64,000 nt of DNA from Pontibacter virosus (lineage in GTDB: Bacteria > Bacteroidota > Bacteroidia > Cytophagales > Hymenobacteraceae): NCBI RefSeq assembly GCF_003096355.1, contig NZ_QEKI01000007.1, forward strand, positions 119,801 through 183,800. Direction: 5' to 3'. Under the pieces are notes generated by a model, which did not search any database, was not told the origin of the DNA, and worked only from the letters and a program-made list of their open reading frames with translations. Position numbers and translations under genes: made by a program. Below are positions 1 through 8,350 of the stretch, piece by piece (position 1 is the stretch's first letter; every line of letters begins with the position of its first letter).

Positions 1-429
1 GATAATCGGGGCTGCCAACTGCAGGAACACAAAGTTATCAGGCGTCTGGTCAAAGCCCTTAGAGGAGAGACGCTGGTAGGTTACGTCGCCATCGAACATA
101 TACCAGCTATAAAATACGGTTGCCAAAAAGATAGCCCCCATGAAGAGCCACTGCCAGTACCAGGCGCGCTTTTCGTTGGATACGATGAAAGTACCGATGG
201 TCTGGATACTGTCATTGGCGATAGCCGAGTAGGCAGCAAACAGGAAGCCCACCCACATCGCGATGGATGCATACGGGTAAACGATACCGGCGACAATAAA
301 GGAGAAGGCGATAAAATAAAGAAACTTCTTTTCCTTATTGAACAGCACATCAAGCAAACTAAAGCGCTTTCTAAACTTGTAGGGCTGGGTAGGAACTGAA
401 AGTTTCTTCTTTTTTTTAGTCTTAGCCAT
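1..429 (-). CDS. Partial membrane protein, N-terminal 143 codons (3' end outside window)
   Basis: An open frame reads leftward from the ATG at 427-429 to the window edge without a stop. The protein begins with a lysine-rich cytoplasmic tail (MAKTKKKKK) followed by at least three hydrophobic segments, at about residues 36-50, 53-70 and 90-108, so it is an integral inner-membrane protein. A stretch reading IANDSIQTIGTF faintly recalls the ND-containing repeats of PiT phosphate permeases, but this is only a resemblance. The function is not assigned. It is divergent from glyS, with about 225 bp between the two starts. Confidence 0.7.
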   Translation of the reverse strand, partial: MAKTKKKKKLSVPTQPYKFRKRFSLLDVLFNKEKKFLYFIAFSFIVAGIVYPYASIAMWVGFLFAAYSAIANDSIQTIGTFIVSNEKRAWYWQWLFMGAIFLATVFYSWYMFDGDVTYQRLSSKGFDQTPDNFVFLQLAAPII

Positions 430-644
430 TTTAAAGAATTGGGTGAGCTTTTAAAAAACGACGCAAGTTACCATAAAATAGGCGGTAGGTGGAGTTGTCC
501 AATGTTAAGAAATTATTAACAGATGGAGAATTATACCTGTATTGGCGCTCAGGGTTATACCTGACTTATTATAAAGCAGGTATGGCAGAACAGGTACACT
601 CAAAATCTCTAAACGGGCTATGGCATAATCACACCTTAATCTCC

Positions 645-652
645 TATCTTTG
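645..652 (+). promoter_or_regulatory. TAnnTTTG -7 box of glyS
   Basis: TATCTTTG matches the Bacteroidota -7 consensus exactly. It ends only four bases before the glyS ATG at 657, so the transcript would start at or almost at the initiation codon. No clear TTTG -33 element is seen at the expected distance. Confidence 0.55.
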
Positions 653-656
653 CAGC

Positions 657-2159
657 ATGGCGACACAAGAGAAAACCCCTGTAGAAAACGCACAGTTGAA
701 AGATATCATCTCACACGCAAAGGAGTACGGCTTCGTATTTCCGTCAAGTGAGATATACGATGGCCTGCAAGCCGTGTACGATTACGGCCAGATGGGCGTA
801 GAGCTGAAGAACAACCTCAAGAACCTGTGGTGGAAGTCCATGACGCAGCTGCACCAGAACGTGGTAGGTATAGACGCCTCCATCTTCATGCACCCGCTCA
901 CCTGGAAGGCATCCGGTCACATCGACAGCTTCAACGACCCGATGATCGATAACAAGGACTCGAAGAAGCGCTACCGCGCCGACGTGCTGATCGAAGAGAA
1001 AGCCGCCCAGTACGAAGCAGACGGACACTACGACAAAGCCAGCGAGCTGCTCGTGGAGATGGGCCGCCTGCTTGGAGCCGAGGAATTGGATGGCGTTCGT
1101 GAGCTGATCATTAAAGAAGACATCAAATGCCCGATTTCCGGCACTACCAACTGGACCGAAGTGCGTCAGTTCAACTTGATGTTTTCGACGCAGGTGGGTT
1201 CCGTAGCCGAAGACTCGAGCACCATTTACCTGCGCCCCGAAACGGCTCAGGGTATATTCGTGAATTTCCTGAACGTGCAGAAGACCGGCCGCATGAAAGT
1301 GCCGTTCGGTATCGCTCAGATTGGGAAGGCGTTCCGTAACGAGATTGTGGCCCGTCAGTTCATCTTCCGCATGCGTGAGTTTGAGCAGATGGAGATGCAG
1401 TTCTTCGTGCGCCCTGGCACCGAGATGGAGTGGTACAACACCTGGAAAGATAACCGCAAGAAGTGGCACGAGGCCATTGGTATACCTGCCGATAGCCTCC
1501 GCTACCACGACCACGAGAAGCTGGCCCACTACGCCAACGCCGCTGTGGACATCGAGTTCAAGTTCCCGTTTGGTTTCAAGGAAGTGGAGGGTATACACTC
1601 CCGCACCGACTTTGACCTGACACAGCACCAGGAGCTGAGCCGCAAGAAACTGCAGTACTTCGACAACGACCTGAACGAGGAAGGCAAGCCATACGGCAAC
1701 TACATTCCTTACGTAGTAGAAACATCTGTAGGCGCTGACCGCCTGTTCCTGATGACCTTCTGCAGCGCTTATACCGAAGAGGAAATTACTGAAGGCGACG
1801 CCACAAAGACACGCACCTTCCTGAAATTCCATCCGGCACTGGCACCAGTTAAGGCCGCTATCCTGCCGCTGACGAAGAAAGACGGTTTGCCAGAAAAAGC
1901 GACCGAGATTTTCAACGCACTGCGCTACGACTTCAACACGATCTACGAGGAGCGTGACTCTATTGGCAAGCGCTATACTCGTCAAGACCTGATCGGTACA
2001 CCGTTCTGTATCGCTGTAGACCACCAGACGCTGGAGGACAATACGGTAACGGTACGTGACCGTGACTCCCGTGAGCAGGTGCGTATGCCAATCAGTGAGC
2101 TGCACAGCTACATTGACAAAGCTGTCAACTTCAAGAGCATATTCGAGAAGCTAGCCTAA
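657..2159 (+). CDS. glyS: Glycyl-tRNA synthetase (homodimeric class II)
   Basis: Charges tRNA-Gly with glycine in the cytoplasm. The 500-residue length and the opening KEYGFVFPSSEIYDG are typical of the alpha2 (GRS1) type of enzyme. Class II motif 2 is visible as FRNE at residues 226-229, and motif 3 as GADR at 359-362. An anticodon-binding domain follows from about residue 400. The frame is open upstream to 489, but the ATG at 657 gives the family's usual N-terminus and sits just after a perfect TAnnTTTG box, so the upstream part is not believed to be translated. It is a single-gene unit closed by the terminator at 2175. Confidence 0.97.
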   Translation: MATQEKTPVENAQLKDIISHAKEYGFVFPSSEIYDGLQAVYDYGQMGVELKNNLKNLWWKSMTQLHQNVVGIDASIFMHPLTWKASGHIDSFNDPMIDNKDSKKRYRADVLIEEKAAQYEADGHYDKASELLVEMGRLLGAEELDGVRELIIKEDIKCPISGTTNWTEVRQFNLMFSTQVGSVAEDSSTIYLRPETAQGIFVNFLNVQKTGRMKVPFGIAQIGKAFRNEIVARQFIFRMREFEQMEMQFFVRPGTEMEWYNTWKDNRKKWHEAIGIPADSLRYHDHEKLAHYANAAVDIEFKFPFGFKEVEGIHSRTDFDLTQHQELSRKKLQYFDNDLNEEGKPYGNYIPYVVETSVGADRLFLMTFCSAYTEEEITEGDATKTRTFLKFHPALAPVKAAILPLTKKDGLPEKATEIFNALRYDFNTIYEERDSIGKRYTRQDLIGTPFCIAVDHQTLEDNTVTVRDRDSREQVRMPISELHSYIDKAVNFKSIFEKLA

Positions 2160-2174
2160 GGTATAGCCCTTCAT

Positions 2175-2210
2175 AAAAACAGCCTGCGGCACTAGTCGCG
2201 GGCTGTTTTT
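2175..2210 (+). terminator. Rho-independent terminator after glyS
   Basis: A 14-bp stem (2175-2188 with 2197-2210) with an 8-nt loop, followed by a T-rich run, lies 15 bp after the glyS stop. Confidence 0.85.
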
Positions 2211-3162
2211 GTTTTGTGGCCAACTGTTCCTGGACTGCTATTAGCGGTAGGCAAAGTTATTTGAAACATCCACTAGTTAGAGTTATACCTTAAATCACCT
2301 CTGAAAATGTCTCAAAATACAAGAAAGTGCTTTTATTATGTTAAGCTTAATGCTTGATAATGTTGATAATCAGTATCTAATAATAGTGAAGTTTATAGCT
2401 ATTGATCTGATAAACAGCATTATATGTTTCTAAGAGTTAAAAAAACACCACTTATACCTGTTGCAAAGATCAACATCTCTGGACAAGATTATAAATGGTC
2501 TGTACTTCGGTTTCAATACTTCGTTGCTGGCAATTAAATAGGTATAGGAAGATGGTGAATGCTTTTGCGATTATGACAAACTCCTCTTCGAATGATATGT
2601 GGGGGTTTAAAAGCTTTTTATAGATAAAGGCAAAAGGCCAGGCTGTGTAAAATCTGTCCGAAAAGTGTTAATCAGCTCTATAAAACCACTTTACTGGCGA
2701 TTATTCCACAGCATTTACCGGACATAAGCACGATGTTTTAATGCACCTTGTAAGATATAGGTATAGCAGAAGATGATAGAAAAGTCCTGCAAGCTGCCAC
2801 ATGGAAAGCAGCAAAAATTTAAAAATACTTACCTTTGTATTACAGCTGGAAAATCTGGAGTAAGAAGGGCTTTATTACAGTAAAAAGAGAGGGCTATCGG
2901 ATTTATGACGATTGATCTCCTATACTGAATCTTTACAGCATAATGAGTGAAAATAAGTCACTTTTTACTGCGCTCTAGGTTACCTGTCCTGATTAGATTG
3001 CCAGGGTTTTAACTGGCAATATTGGGTGGAAGGCAGGCGGTGTAGATTGTACTGTTATCAAACCTGACTATCTTGCCAAATGGCAGTGCTGGCTCTAAGA
3101 TTATGCCTGAGATAGCTGATTTGAATTTTGACGAAGAATTACCGGAAGATTAAGTGCTGAAA
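2211..3162. other. About 950-bp low-GC region without a convincing gene
   Basis: This stretch is clearly more AT-rich than its neighbours and has stops in all frames. It holds a TAnnTTTG-like box (TACCTTTG, 2830-2837), a weak terminator-like stem with T-run (2946-2965), a perfect 8-bp inverted repeat (2997-3004 with 3013-3020) and several GGTATA motifs. Just before ileS a 16-codon frame (3103-3153) encodes an acidic peptide ending in DEELPED, which looks like the tail of a lost gene. No product can be assigned. Confidence 0.6.
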
Positions 3163-6100
3163 ATGGCAAAGTATAACGAATACAAAAACCTGAACTACGC
3201 GCAAGTAGGCGAAGACGTACTGGCATACTGGAAAGAACATAACATCTTCCAGCGGTCGGTATCGACAAGAGAGGGGCACAAGCCTTTCGTGTTTTATGAA
3301 GGTCCGCCATCGGCGAACGGCACGCCGGGTATTCACCACGTGATGGCCCGCGCCGTGAAAGACATTTTCTGCCGCTACAAGACCCTGAAAGGATTCCAGG
3401 TGAACCGCAAAGGCGGGTGGGACACGCACGGTCTGCCCGTAGAGCTGCAGGTAGAGAAGGAGCTGGGTATCACGAAAGAGGATATCGGCAAGAAGATAAC
3501 GGTAGAGGAGTACAACCAGCGCTGCCGCGAAACGGTGATGCGTTTCAAGAGCCAGTGGGACGACCTGACCGAGAAGATGGGTTACTGGGTGGACTTGGAC
3601 AACCCCTACATCACGTTCGAGAACGAATATATTGAGTCGATTTGGGCCCTGTTGAAGCGCCTGTACGACAAAGGTTTTTTATACAAAGGCTATACCATCC
3701 AGCCTTACTCACCGGGTGCGGGTACGGGCTTGAGCTCGCACGAACTCAACCAGCCGGGTTGCTACAAGATGGTGAAGGACACGACCATCGTGGCTCAGTT
3801 CGAGGTGAAGAAAATCACCCGTAACATGTTCTTGTTTGAGTACGAGGAAGAGCAAGTGTTCTTCCTGGCTTGGACAACCACCCCGTGGACGCTTCCTGCC
3901 AATACAGCACTAGCCGTGGGCAAGGGCATTAAGTACGTGAAAGTGCGTACCTACAACCCCTATACCTACGAGCCGATTTCAGTGATACTCGCCAAAGACC
4001 TGGTGAGCCGCTTTTTCAACCCGAAGGCAGTTGACTTGGCTCTGACAGATTATAGCTCCGGCGACAAGCTGATTCCTTACAAGATAGTAGAAGAGTTTGT
4101 AGGTGCTGATTTGGCTGGCGTGGAATATCACCAGCTAATGCCGTATGTGCAGCCAGACAAGCCCGCTTTCCGTGTGGTGGTAGGCGACTTCGTGACCACA
4201 GAAGACGGTACGGGTATCGTGCACATCTCGCCAACCTTTGGTGCGGATGACTTCCGGGTAGCTGCCCAGAACGACATCCCTGCGCTGTTGGTGGAGGACG
4301 AAAACGGGAAACCAATGCCGCTGGTGGACAAGCAAGGCCGCTTCGTGAAAGAGGTGACCGACTTTGCCGGCATGTACGTGAAGAACTACACCGGCGAGGA
4401 CGAATCAGCCGCCGACTACAAGCCGACCGACGTCCTGATTGCCATCAAACTCAAAGAAGAGGGAAGAGCCTTTAAAGTAGAGAAATACGAGCACACCTAC
4501 CCGCATTGCTGGCGTACGGATAAGCCGGTACTTTACTATCCACTGGACAGCTGGTTCATCAAGACCACGGCGGTAAAGGACAGATTGATTGAGCTGAACA
4601 AGACGATTAACTGGAAACCGGAGTCTACAGGTACGGGCCGTTTCGGCAACTGGCTGGAGAACTTGGTGGACTGGAACCTGTCGCGCTCGCGCTATTGGGG
4701 TACGCCGCTGCCTATCTGGAGAACAGAAGACGGCGAGGAGGAAATCTGCATTGGCTCTATCGCACAACTAAGCGAAGAGATAGACCGTGCCGTGGACGCT
4801 GGCATGATGGACGCTGCCGTGGAGATAAATGACCTGCACCGTCCGTATGTGGACAACATCGTGCTCGTGAGCCACTCAGGCAAGCCAATGCACAGAGAGA
4901 CAGACCTGATTGACGTTTGGTTCGATTCGGGCGCCATGCCTTATGCACAGTGGCATTACCCGCTGGAGAACAAAGAAATATTCGAACAGAACTTCCCGGC
5001 CGACTACATCGCCGAGGGTGTTGACCAGACACGCGGTTGGTTCTTTACGCTGCATGCACTGGCGGTTATGCTGGAAGACAGTGTGGCCTACAAGAACGTC
5101 ATCGCCAACGGGCTGGTGCTCGATAAGAACGGCAACAAGATGAGCAAGCGCCTCGGCAACGCCATCGACCCGTTCGAGATGATTGGCAAGTACGGCCCGG
5201 ATGCCGTGCGCTGGTACATGATTGCCAACGCGCCACCTTGGGACAACCTGAAGTTCAACCCGGAGGGAGTGGTAGAGACACAGCGCCGTTTCTTCGGAAC
5301 GCTGCAGAACACCTACTCTTTCTTCGCACTGTATGCCAACCTAGACAACTTCACCTTTGCCGAGGACGAAGTGCCGCTGGAGCGCAGAACAGAAAGTGAC
5401 CGCTGGATTATTTCCAAGCTGAACACGCTGGTTGCCGACGTTGATACTTTCTTGGAAGACTACGACCCAACCCGTGCCGCCCGTGCGATACAGGACTTCG
5501 TAGTGGACGACCTGAGCAACTGGTACGTGCGTCTGAACCGCAAGCGTTTCTGGAAAGGTGAGTACAACGAAGACAAGATGGCCGCTTACCAGACACTCTA
5601 TACCTGTCTGGAGACGATTGCCAAGCTGGCTTCACCTATCGCGCCGTTCTACGCCGAGCAACTCTACCGCGACCTGAATGCCGTGAGCGGCAAGCACAAA
5701 GAGGAATCGGTACATTTGGCCTACTACCCAGAGGTAGAGCACACGGCCATCGACAAGGATTTGGAAGAGCGCATGGCGCTGGCCCAGACCATTTCGTCGC
5801 TGGTGCACTCGCTGCGCAAGAAGCACTTCATCAAGGTGCGTCAGCCATTGCAGCGCATTCTTATACCTGTGCTCAATGACAAGACACGCCAGCAAATTCA
5901 GGCTGTGGAAGACCTGATCATGAGTGAGGTGAACATCAAGCACGTGGAGTACATCGACGATACGTCAGGTATATTAGTGAAGAAGATTAAGCCGAACTTC
6001 AAGAAGCTCGGTCAGGTTTTCGGTCCGAAGATGAAACTGGTGGCCGCTGCCGTGCAGCAAATGAACCAAGAGGATATCGCGCACTTGGAGCGTGAAGGAG

Positions 6101-6516
6101 GAATCGAGCTGCAAATCAGCGACGAGGAAACCGCCGTGCTGACGCCGGAGGACGTGGAAATCTCTTCGGAGGACATCCCGGGCTGGTTGGTAGCCAGCGA
6201 AGGCAAACTGACCGTGGCGCTCGACGTGACCATTACGGAAGAGTTAAAACAGGAAGGTATCGCCCGCGAACTGGTGAATCGTATCCAGAACCTGCGCAAA
6301 GACAGCAACCTGGAGGTGCAGGATAAGATACACATCGTGCTGCAGGCATCGGTGCAGGAGGTGAATGCAGCTGTGGAAAACTTCCGCGACTACATACAGG
6401 CCGAAACACAGGCCCTGAGCCTTGAACTGACTAACAATGTGGTAGATGGCACACTCCTTGAGGTGGACGATTACCAAGTAAACATCCGTATTCGCACCGA
6501 AGCGGTAGTAGCATAA
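3163..6516 (+). CDS. ileS: Isoleucyl-tRNA synthetase, long type-2 form with GXHH signature
   Basis: Charges tRNA-Ile; class I synthetase of 1117 residues, longer than the roughly 940 of the E. coli type. The frame also offers a GTG at 3154, but the ATG at 3163 gives the family N-terminus MAKYNEYKNLN. The ATP-binding signature, normally HIGH, reads G-I-H-H at residues 56-59 (3328-3339). The second signature is KMSKR at 659-663. An editing (CP1) domain occupies the middle, and the anticodon-binding and long C-terminal parts follow. Type-2 enzymes are known for low sensitivity to mupirocin, and a swapped GXHH motif has been reported to strengthen this. lspA follows 86 bp downstream, past a hairpin. 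Confidence 0.97.
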   Translation: MAKYNEYKNLNYAQVGEDVLAYWKEHNIFQRSVSTREGHKPFVFYEGPPSANGTPGIHHVMARAVKDIFCRYKTLKGFQVNRKGGWDTHGLPVELQVEKELGITKEDIGKKITVEEYNQRCRETVMRFKSQWDDLTEKMGYWVDLDNPYITFENEYIESIWALLKRLYDKGFLYKGYTIQPYSPGAGTGLSSHELNQPGCYKMVKDTTIVAQFEVKKITRNMFLFEYEEEQVFFLAWTTTPWTLPANTALAVGKGIKYVKVRTYNPYTYEPISVILAKDLVSRFFNPKAVDLALTDYSSGDKLIPYKIVEEFVGADLAGVEYHQLMPYVQPDKPAFRVVVGDFVTTEDGTGIVHISPTFGADDFRVAAQNDIPALLVEDENGKPMPLVDKQGRFVKEVTDFAGMYVKNYTGEDESAADYKPTDVLIAIKLKEEGRAFKVEKYEHTYPHCWRTDKPVLYYPLDSWFIKTTAVKDRLIELNKTINWKPESTGTGRFGNWLENLVDWNLSRSRYWGTPLPIWRTEDGEEEICIGSIAQLSEEIDRAVDAGMMDAAVEINDLHRPYVDNIVLVSHSGKPMHRETDLIDVWFDSGAMPYAQWHYPLENKEIFEQNFPADYIAEGVDQTRGWFFTLHALAVMLEDSVAYKNVIANGLVLDKNGNKMSKRLGNAIDPFEMIGKYGPDAVRWYMIANAPPWDNLKFNPEGVVETQRRFFGTLQNTYSFFALYANLDNFTFAEDEVPLERRTESDRWIISKLNTLVADVDTFLEDYDPTRAARAIQDFVVDDLSNWYVRLNRKRFWKGEYNEDKMAAYQTLYTCLETIAKLASPIAPFYAEQLYRDLNAVSGKHKEESVHLAYYPEVEHTAIDKDLEERMALAQTISSLVHSLRKKHFIKVRQPLQRILIPVLNDKTRQQIQAVEDLIMSEVNIKHVEYIDDTSGILVKKIKPNFKKLGQVFGPKMKLVAAAVQQMNQEDIAHLEREGGIELQISDEETAVLTPEDVEISSEDIPGWLVASEGKLTVALDVTITEELKQEGIARELVNRIQNLRKDSNLEVQDKIHIVLQASVQEVNAAVENFRDYIQAETQALSLELTNNVVDGTLLEVDDYQVNIRIRTEAVVA

Positions 6517-6522
6517 ACAAAA

Positions 6523-6548
6523 AGCCCCGGCTGGAAACAGCCGGGGCT
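6523..6548. terminator. Hairpin between ileS and lspA
   Basis: A perfect 11-bp GC-rich stem (6523-6533 with 6538-6548) with a GAAA tetraloop. There is an A-run on its left but no clear T-run on its right, so on the + strand it may attenuate transcription or stabilise the message rather than terminate fully. Confidence 0.6.
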
Positions 6549-6602
6549 ATACCTTTATCCTGCGGCGGCTGAATAAGGTCCCTGCAGCCTAATTGACGAA
6601 AC

Positions 6603-7223
6603 ATGAAATATTGGAAGTACTACCTGGTGGCCCTGATCGTCATCATCATAGACCAAGCTGTGAAGCTTATCGTGCATTACAACATGGAAATGGGTATGCC
6701 GGGCGAAATCGTGCTACTGGGCGACTGGCTGAAGCTGCACTATACCCTAAACCCAGGGATGGCTTTCGGTGTAGAGCTTGGTTCCGATTACGGTAAGTTG
6801 ATGCTGTCGTTATTCAGACTCGTGGCAGTTTTCGGTATAGCCTACTATATCTACTACCTGGTGAAGACGAAAGCGCCCAAAGGTCTGATCTGGTGTATCG
6901 GCTTAATTCTGGGGGGGGCCATCGGCAACCTGATCGACAGTACGTTCTATGGTGTGTTGTTTGATAATCACCCGTATGGTTCGCCAACGCCTTGGTTTCA
7001 TGGGCAGGTAATCGACATGTTTTATTTTGATATCTGGGAAGGTATCGTTCCAAACTGGATACCCTTGTTAGGCGGTAAGCCCATGTCGCTTTGGCCGATC
7101 TTCAACGTAGCAGATTCAGCTATTTTCATCGGGGTGCTGATTATCCTATTCAACCAGAAGCGTTTCTTTGCCCATTACGACGAGCCGGCCAAGCAACCAG
7201 CAGCTGAGCAACAGGGGTTCTAA
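6603..7223 (+). CDS. lspA: Lipoprotein signal peptidase (signal peptidase II)
   Basis: Inner-membrane aspartic peptidase that removes the signal peptide of diacylglyceryl-modified prolipoproteins. Four hydrophobic segments are visible. The two catalytic aspartates fall in GNLIDS (D112) and in FNVADS (D171), both conserved family boxes, and the LNPG-AFG box is also present. At 206 residues it is longer than the E. coli protein because of an insert between the two Asp boxes and a polar C-terminal tail. A run of eight G residues lies at 6911-6918, within the Gly-rich stretch. Its place after ileS is the classic arrangement. Confidence 0.96.
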   Translation: MKYWKYYLVALIVIIIDQAVKLIVHYNMEMGMPGEIVLLGDWLKLHYTLNPGMAFGVELGSDYGKLMLSLFRLVAVFGIAYYIYYLVKTKAPKGLIWCIGLILGGAIGNLIDSTFYGVLFDNHPYGSPTPWFHGQVIDMFYFDIWEGIVPNWIPLLGGKPMSLWPIFNVADSAIFIGVLIILFNQKRFFAHYDEPAKQPAAEQQGF

Positions 7224-7243
7224 GGTATAGTATCAACAAAATG

Positions 7244-7275
7244 AAAGCGGCTGTTCCATGTGGAGCAGCCGCTTT
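7244..7275. terminator. Bidirectional terminator between lspA and the HAD gene
   Basis: Stem 7244-7257 with 7262-7275 (one G-T pair), 4-nt loop, T-run on the right and a short A-run on the left. It serves convergent genes. Confidence 0.85.
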
Positions 7276-7280
7276 TTTAT

Positions 7281-7886
7281 TTATAAAATCCCCATTCGCT
7301 CAAGCTTCATTCTCAATTCCTCAGGAGATCTAAAATGAATTGACTCTATACCTAATTGTTCAGCAGCTTTGATGTTGCGGAGGTTGTCGTCGATGAACAG
7401 AACTTCAGTTGGCTGCAAGTTGTACCTGTTCAGCAAGGTATGGTAAAAGCTGTGGTTAGGCTTTCGATCTTTTTCAGTGCCAGATACAACAATGCCGTCG
7501 AACCAGCCGAGGAAGTCGTAGCGCTCCAGGGCAATTGGAAATAGTTCAGCCGACCAGTTGGTGAGGGCGTACAACTTGTGCTCGTCACGTGACTTCATCT
7601 CACGTAAGATTTCTACAGAATCATGAATTGGGCCGCCCAGCATTTCCTCCCAGCGACCATAGTAGGCTTTGATGTTCTCTTCATGCTCCGGGTGTTTGGC
7701 AATCAGGTAGTCATTGGCTTCCTGAATCGTGCGGCCGGCATCCTGTTCTTCATTCCACTCAAAGGTGCAGACGTTCTCCAGGAAATGATGCATCTCTGCT
7801 TCGTCATCGAAAATCTTGCGGTACAGGTGATGCGGGTTCCAGTCGATCAACACGGCGCCGAGGTCCCAGATGATGGTTGTTTTCAT
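7281..7886 (-). CDS. HAD-family hydrolase (YihX-like phosphatase)
   Basis: Probable cytoplasmic phosphatase of the haloacid dehalogenase superfamily, 201 residues. Motif I is WDLGAVLID with nucleophile D8; the DxG form is typical of the YihX-like subgroup rather than the usual DxD. Motif II is LTNWS, motif III the lysine of DRKPNH, and motif IV FIDDN. A helical cap lies between motifs I and II, as in subfamily IA. The substrate (a sugar or nucleotide phosphate) cannot be read from the sequence. It is convergent with lspA. Confidence 0.88.
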   Translation of the reverse strand: MKTTIIWDLGAVLIDWNPHHLYRKIFDDEAEMHHFLENVCTFEWNEEQDAGRTIQEANDYLIAKHPEHEENIKAYYGRWEEMLGGPIHDSVEILREMKSRDEHKLYALTNWSAELFPIALERYDFLGWFDGIVVSGTEKDRKPNHSFYHTLLNRYNLQPTEVLFIDDNLRNIKAAEQLGIESIHFRSPEELRMKLERMGIL

Positions 7887-7926
7887 GGTAAGCTTTGATA
7901 TATGAATTGAATTTTGCTTTACGAGT

Positions 7927-8208
7927 TTAGTTTTCGGGTGATGTCATCTTTTTCGATAATACACTATCATAAAGCTTAACTCCTATTTTGAAAAACTTGA
8001 GCCCTATCGCGAGCATAACCCAGTGGGCTAGGGTTAAGATCATGATGAAGACAGGTATAAAGCCTATCGAAATAGCAAACCCCTTGAAACCAGTATACTG
8101 TTGTGCATTCATGGTTGCCGGCACAATGTCAAGCCAGGCCAAAATGCCCATCAAAAAAGCTATAGGAATATAAAAGCCGGTACTGCATATCAGAATTAGC
8201 TTAAACAA
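7927..8208 (-). CDS. Small membrane protein of unknown function
   Basis: 93 residues with two strong hydrophobic stretches (about 4-27 and 44-75) and a charged C-terminal tail; probably an inner-membrane protein. It lies 40 bp upstream of the HAD gene on the same strand and may be cotranscribed with it. I do not recognise the family. Confidence 0.65.
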   Translation of the reverse strand: MFKLILICSTGFYIPIAFLMGILAWLDIVPATMNAQQYTGFKGFAISIGFIPVFIMILTLAHWVMLAIGLKFFKIGVKLYDSVLSKKMTSPEN

Positions 8209-8350
8209 GGACCTGGAGTTATGGGATAGGTATGCTCACACAGGTTTGAGTGAAATTATAGACTACCCAAAATATGTGTCTTTCAGGTTAATCACTAACA
8301 AAGAGTGGTAAAAACCCTTATTTTTACCAAAGCACCATAGTCCATCACCC

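Noticed and set aside
1..429. PiT phosphate permease assignment for the partial left-edge gene
   Set aside because: Only a short ND-containing stretch resembles the family; too little sequence to name it.
744..2105. A 453-codon open frame on the reverse strand across glyS
   Set aside because: It is antisense to a clear GlyRS and arises from the G/C-biased third positions of that gene; no protein-like composition or motif.
3046..3153. A short frame just upstream of ileS as a real gene
   Set aside because: Only 16 codons from its ATG and no upstream extension; treated as a possible relic.
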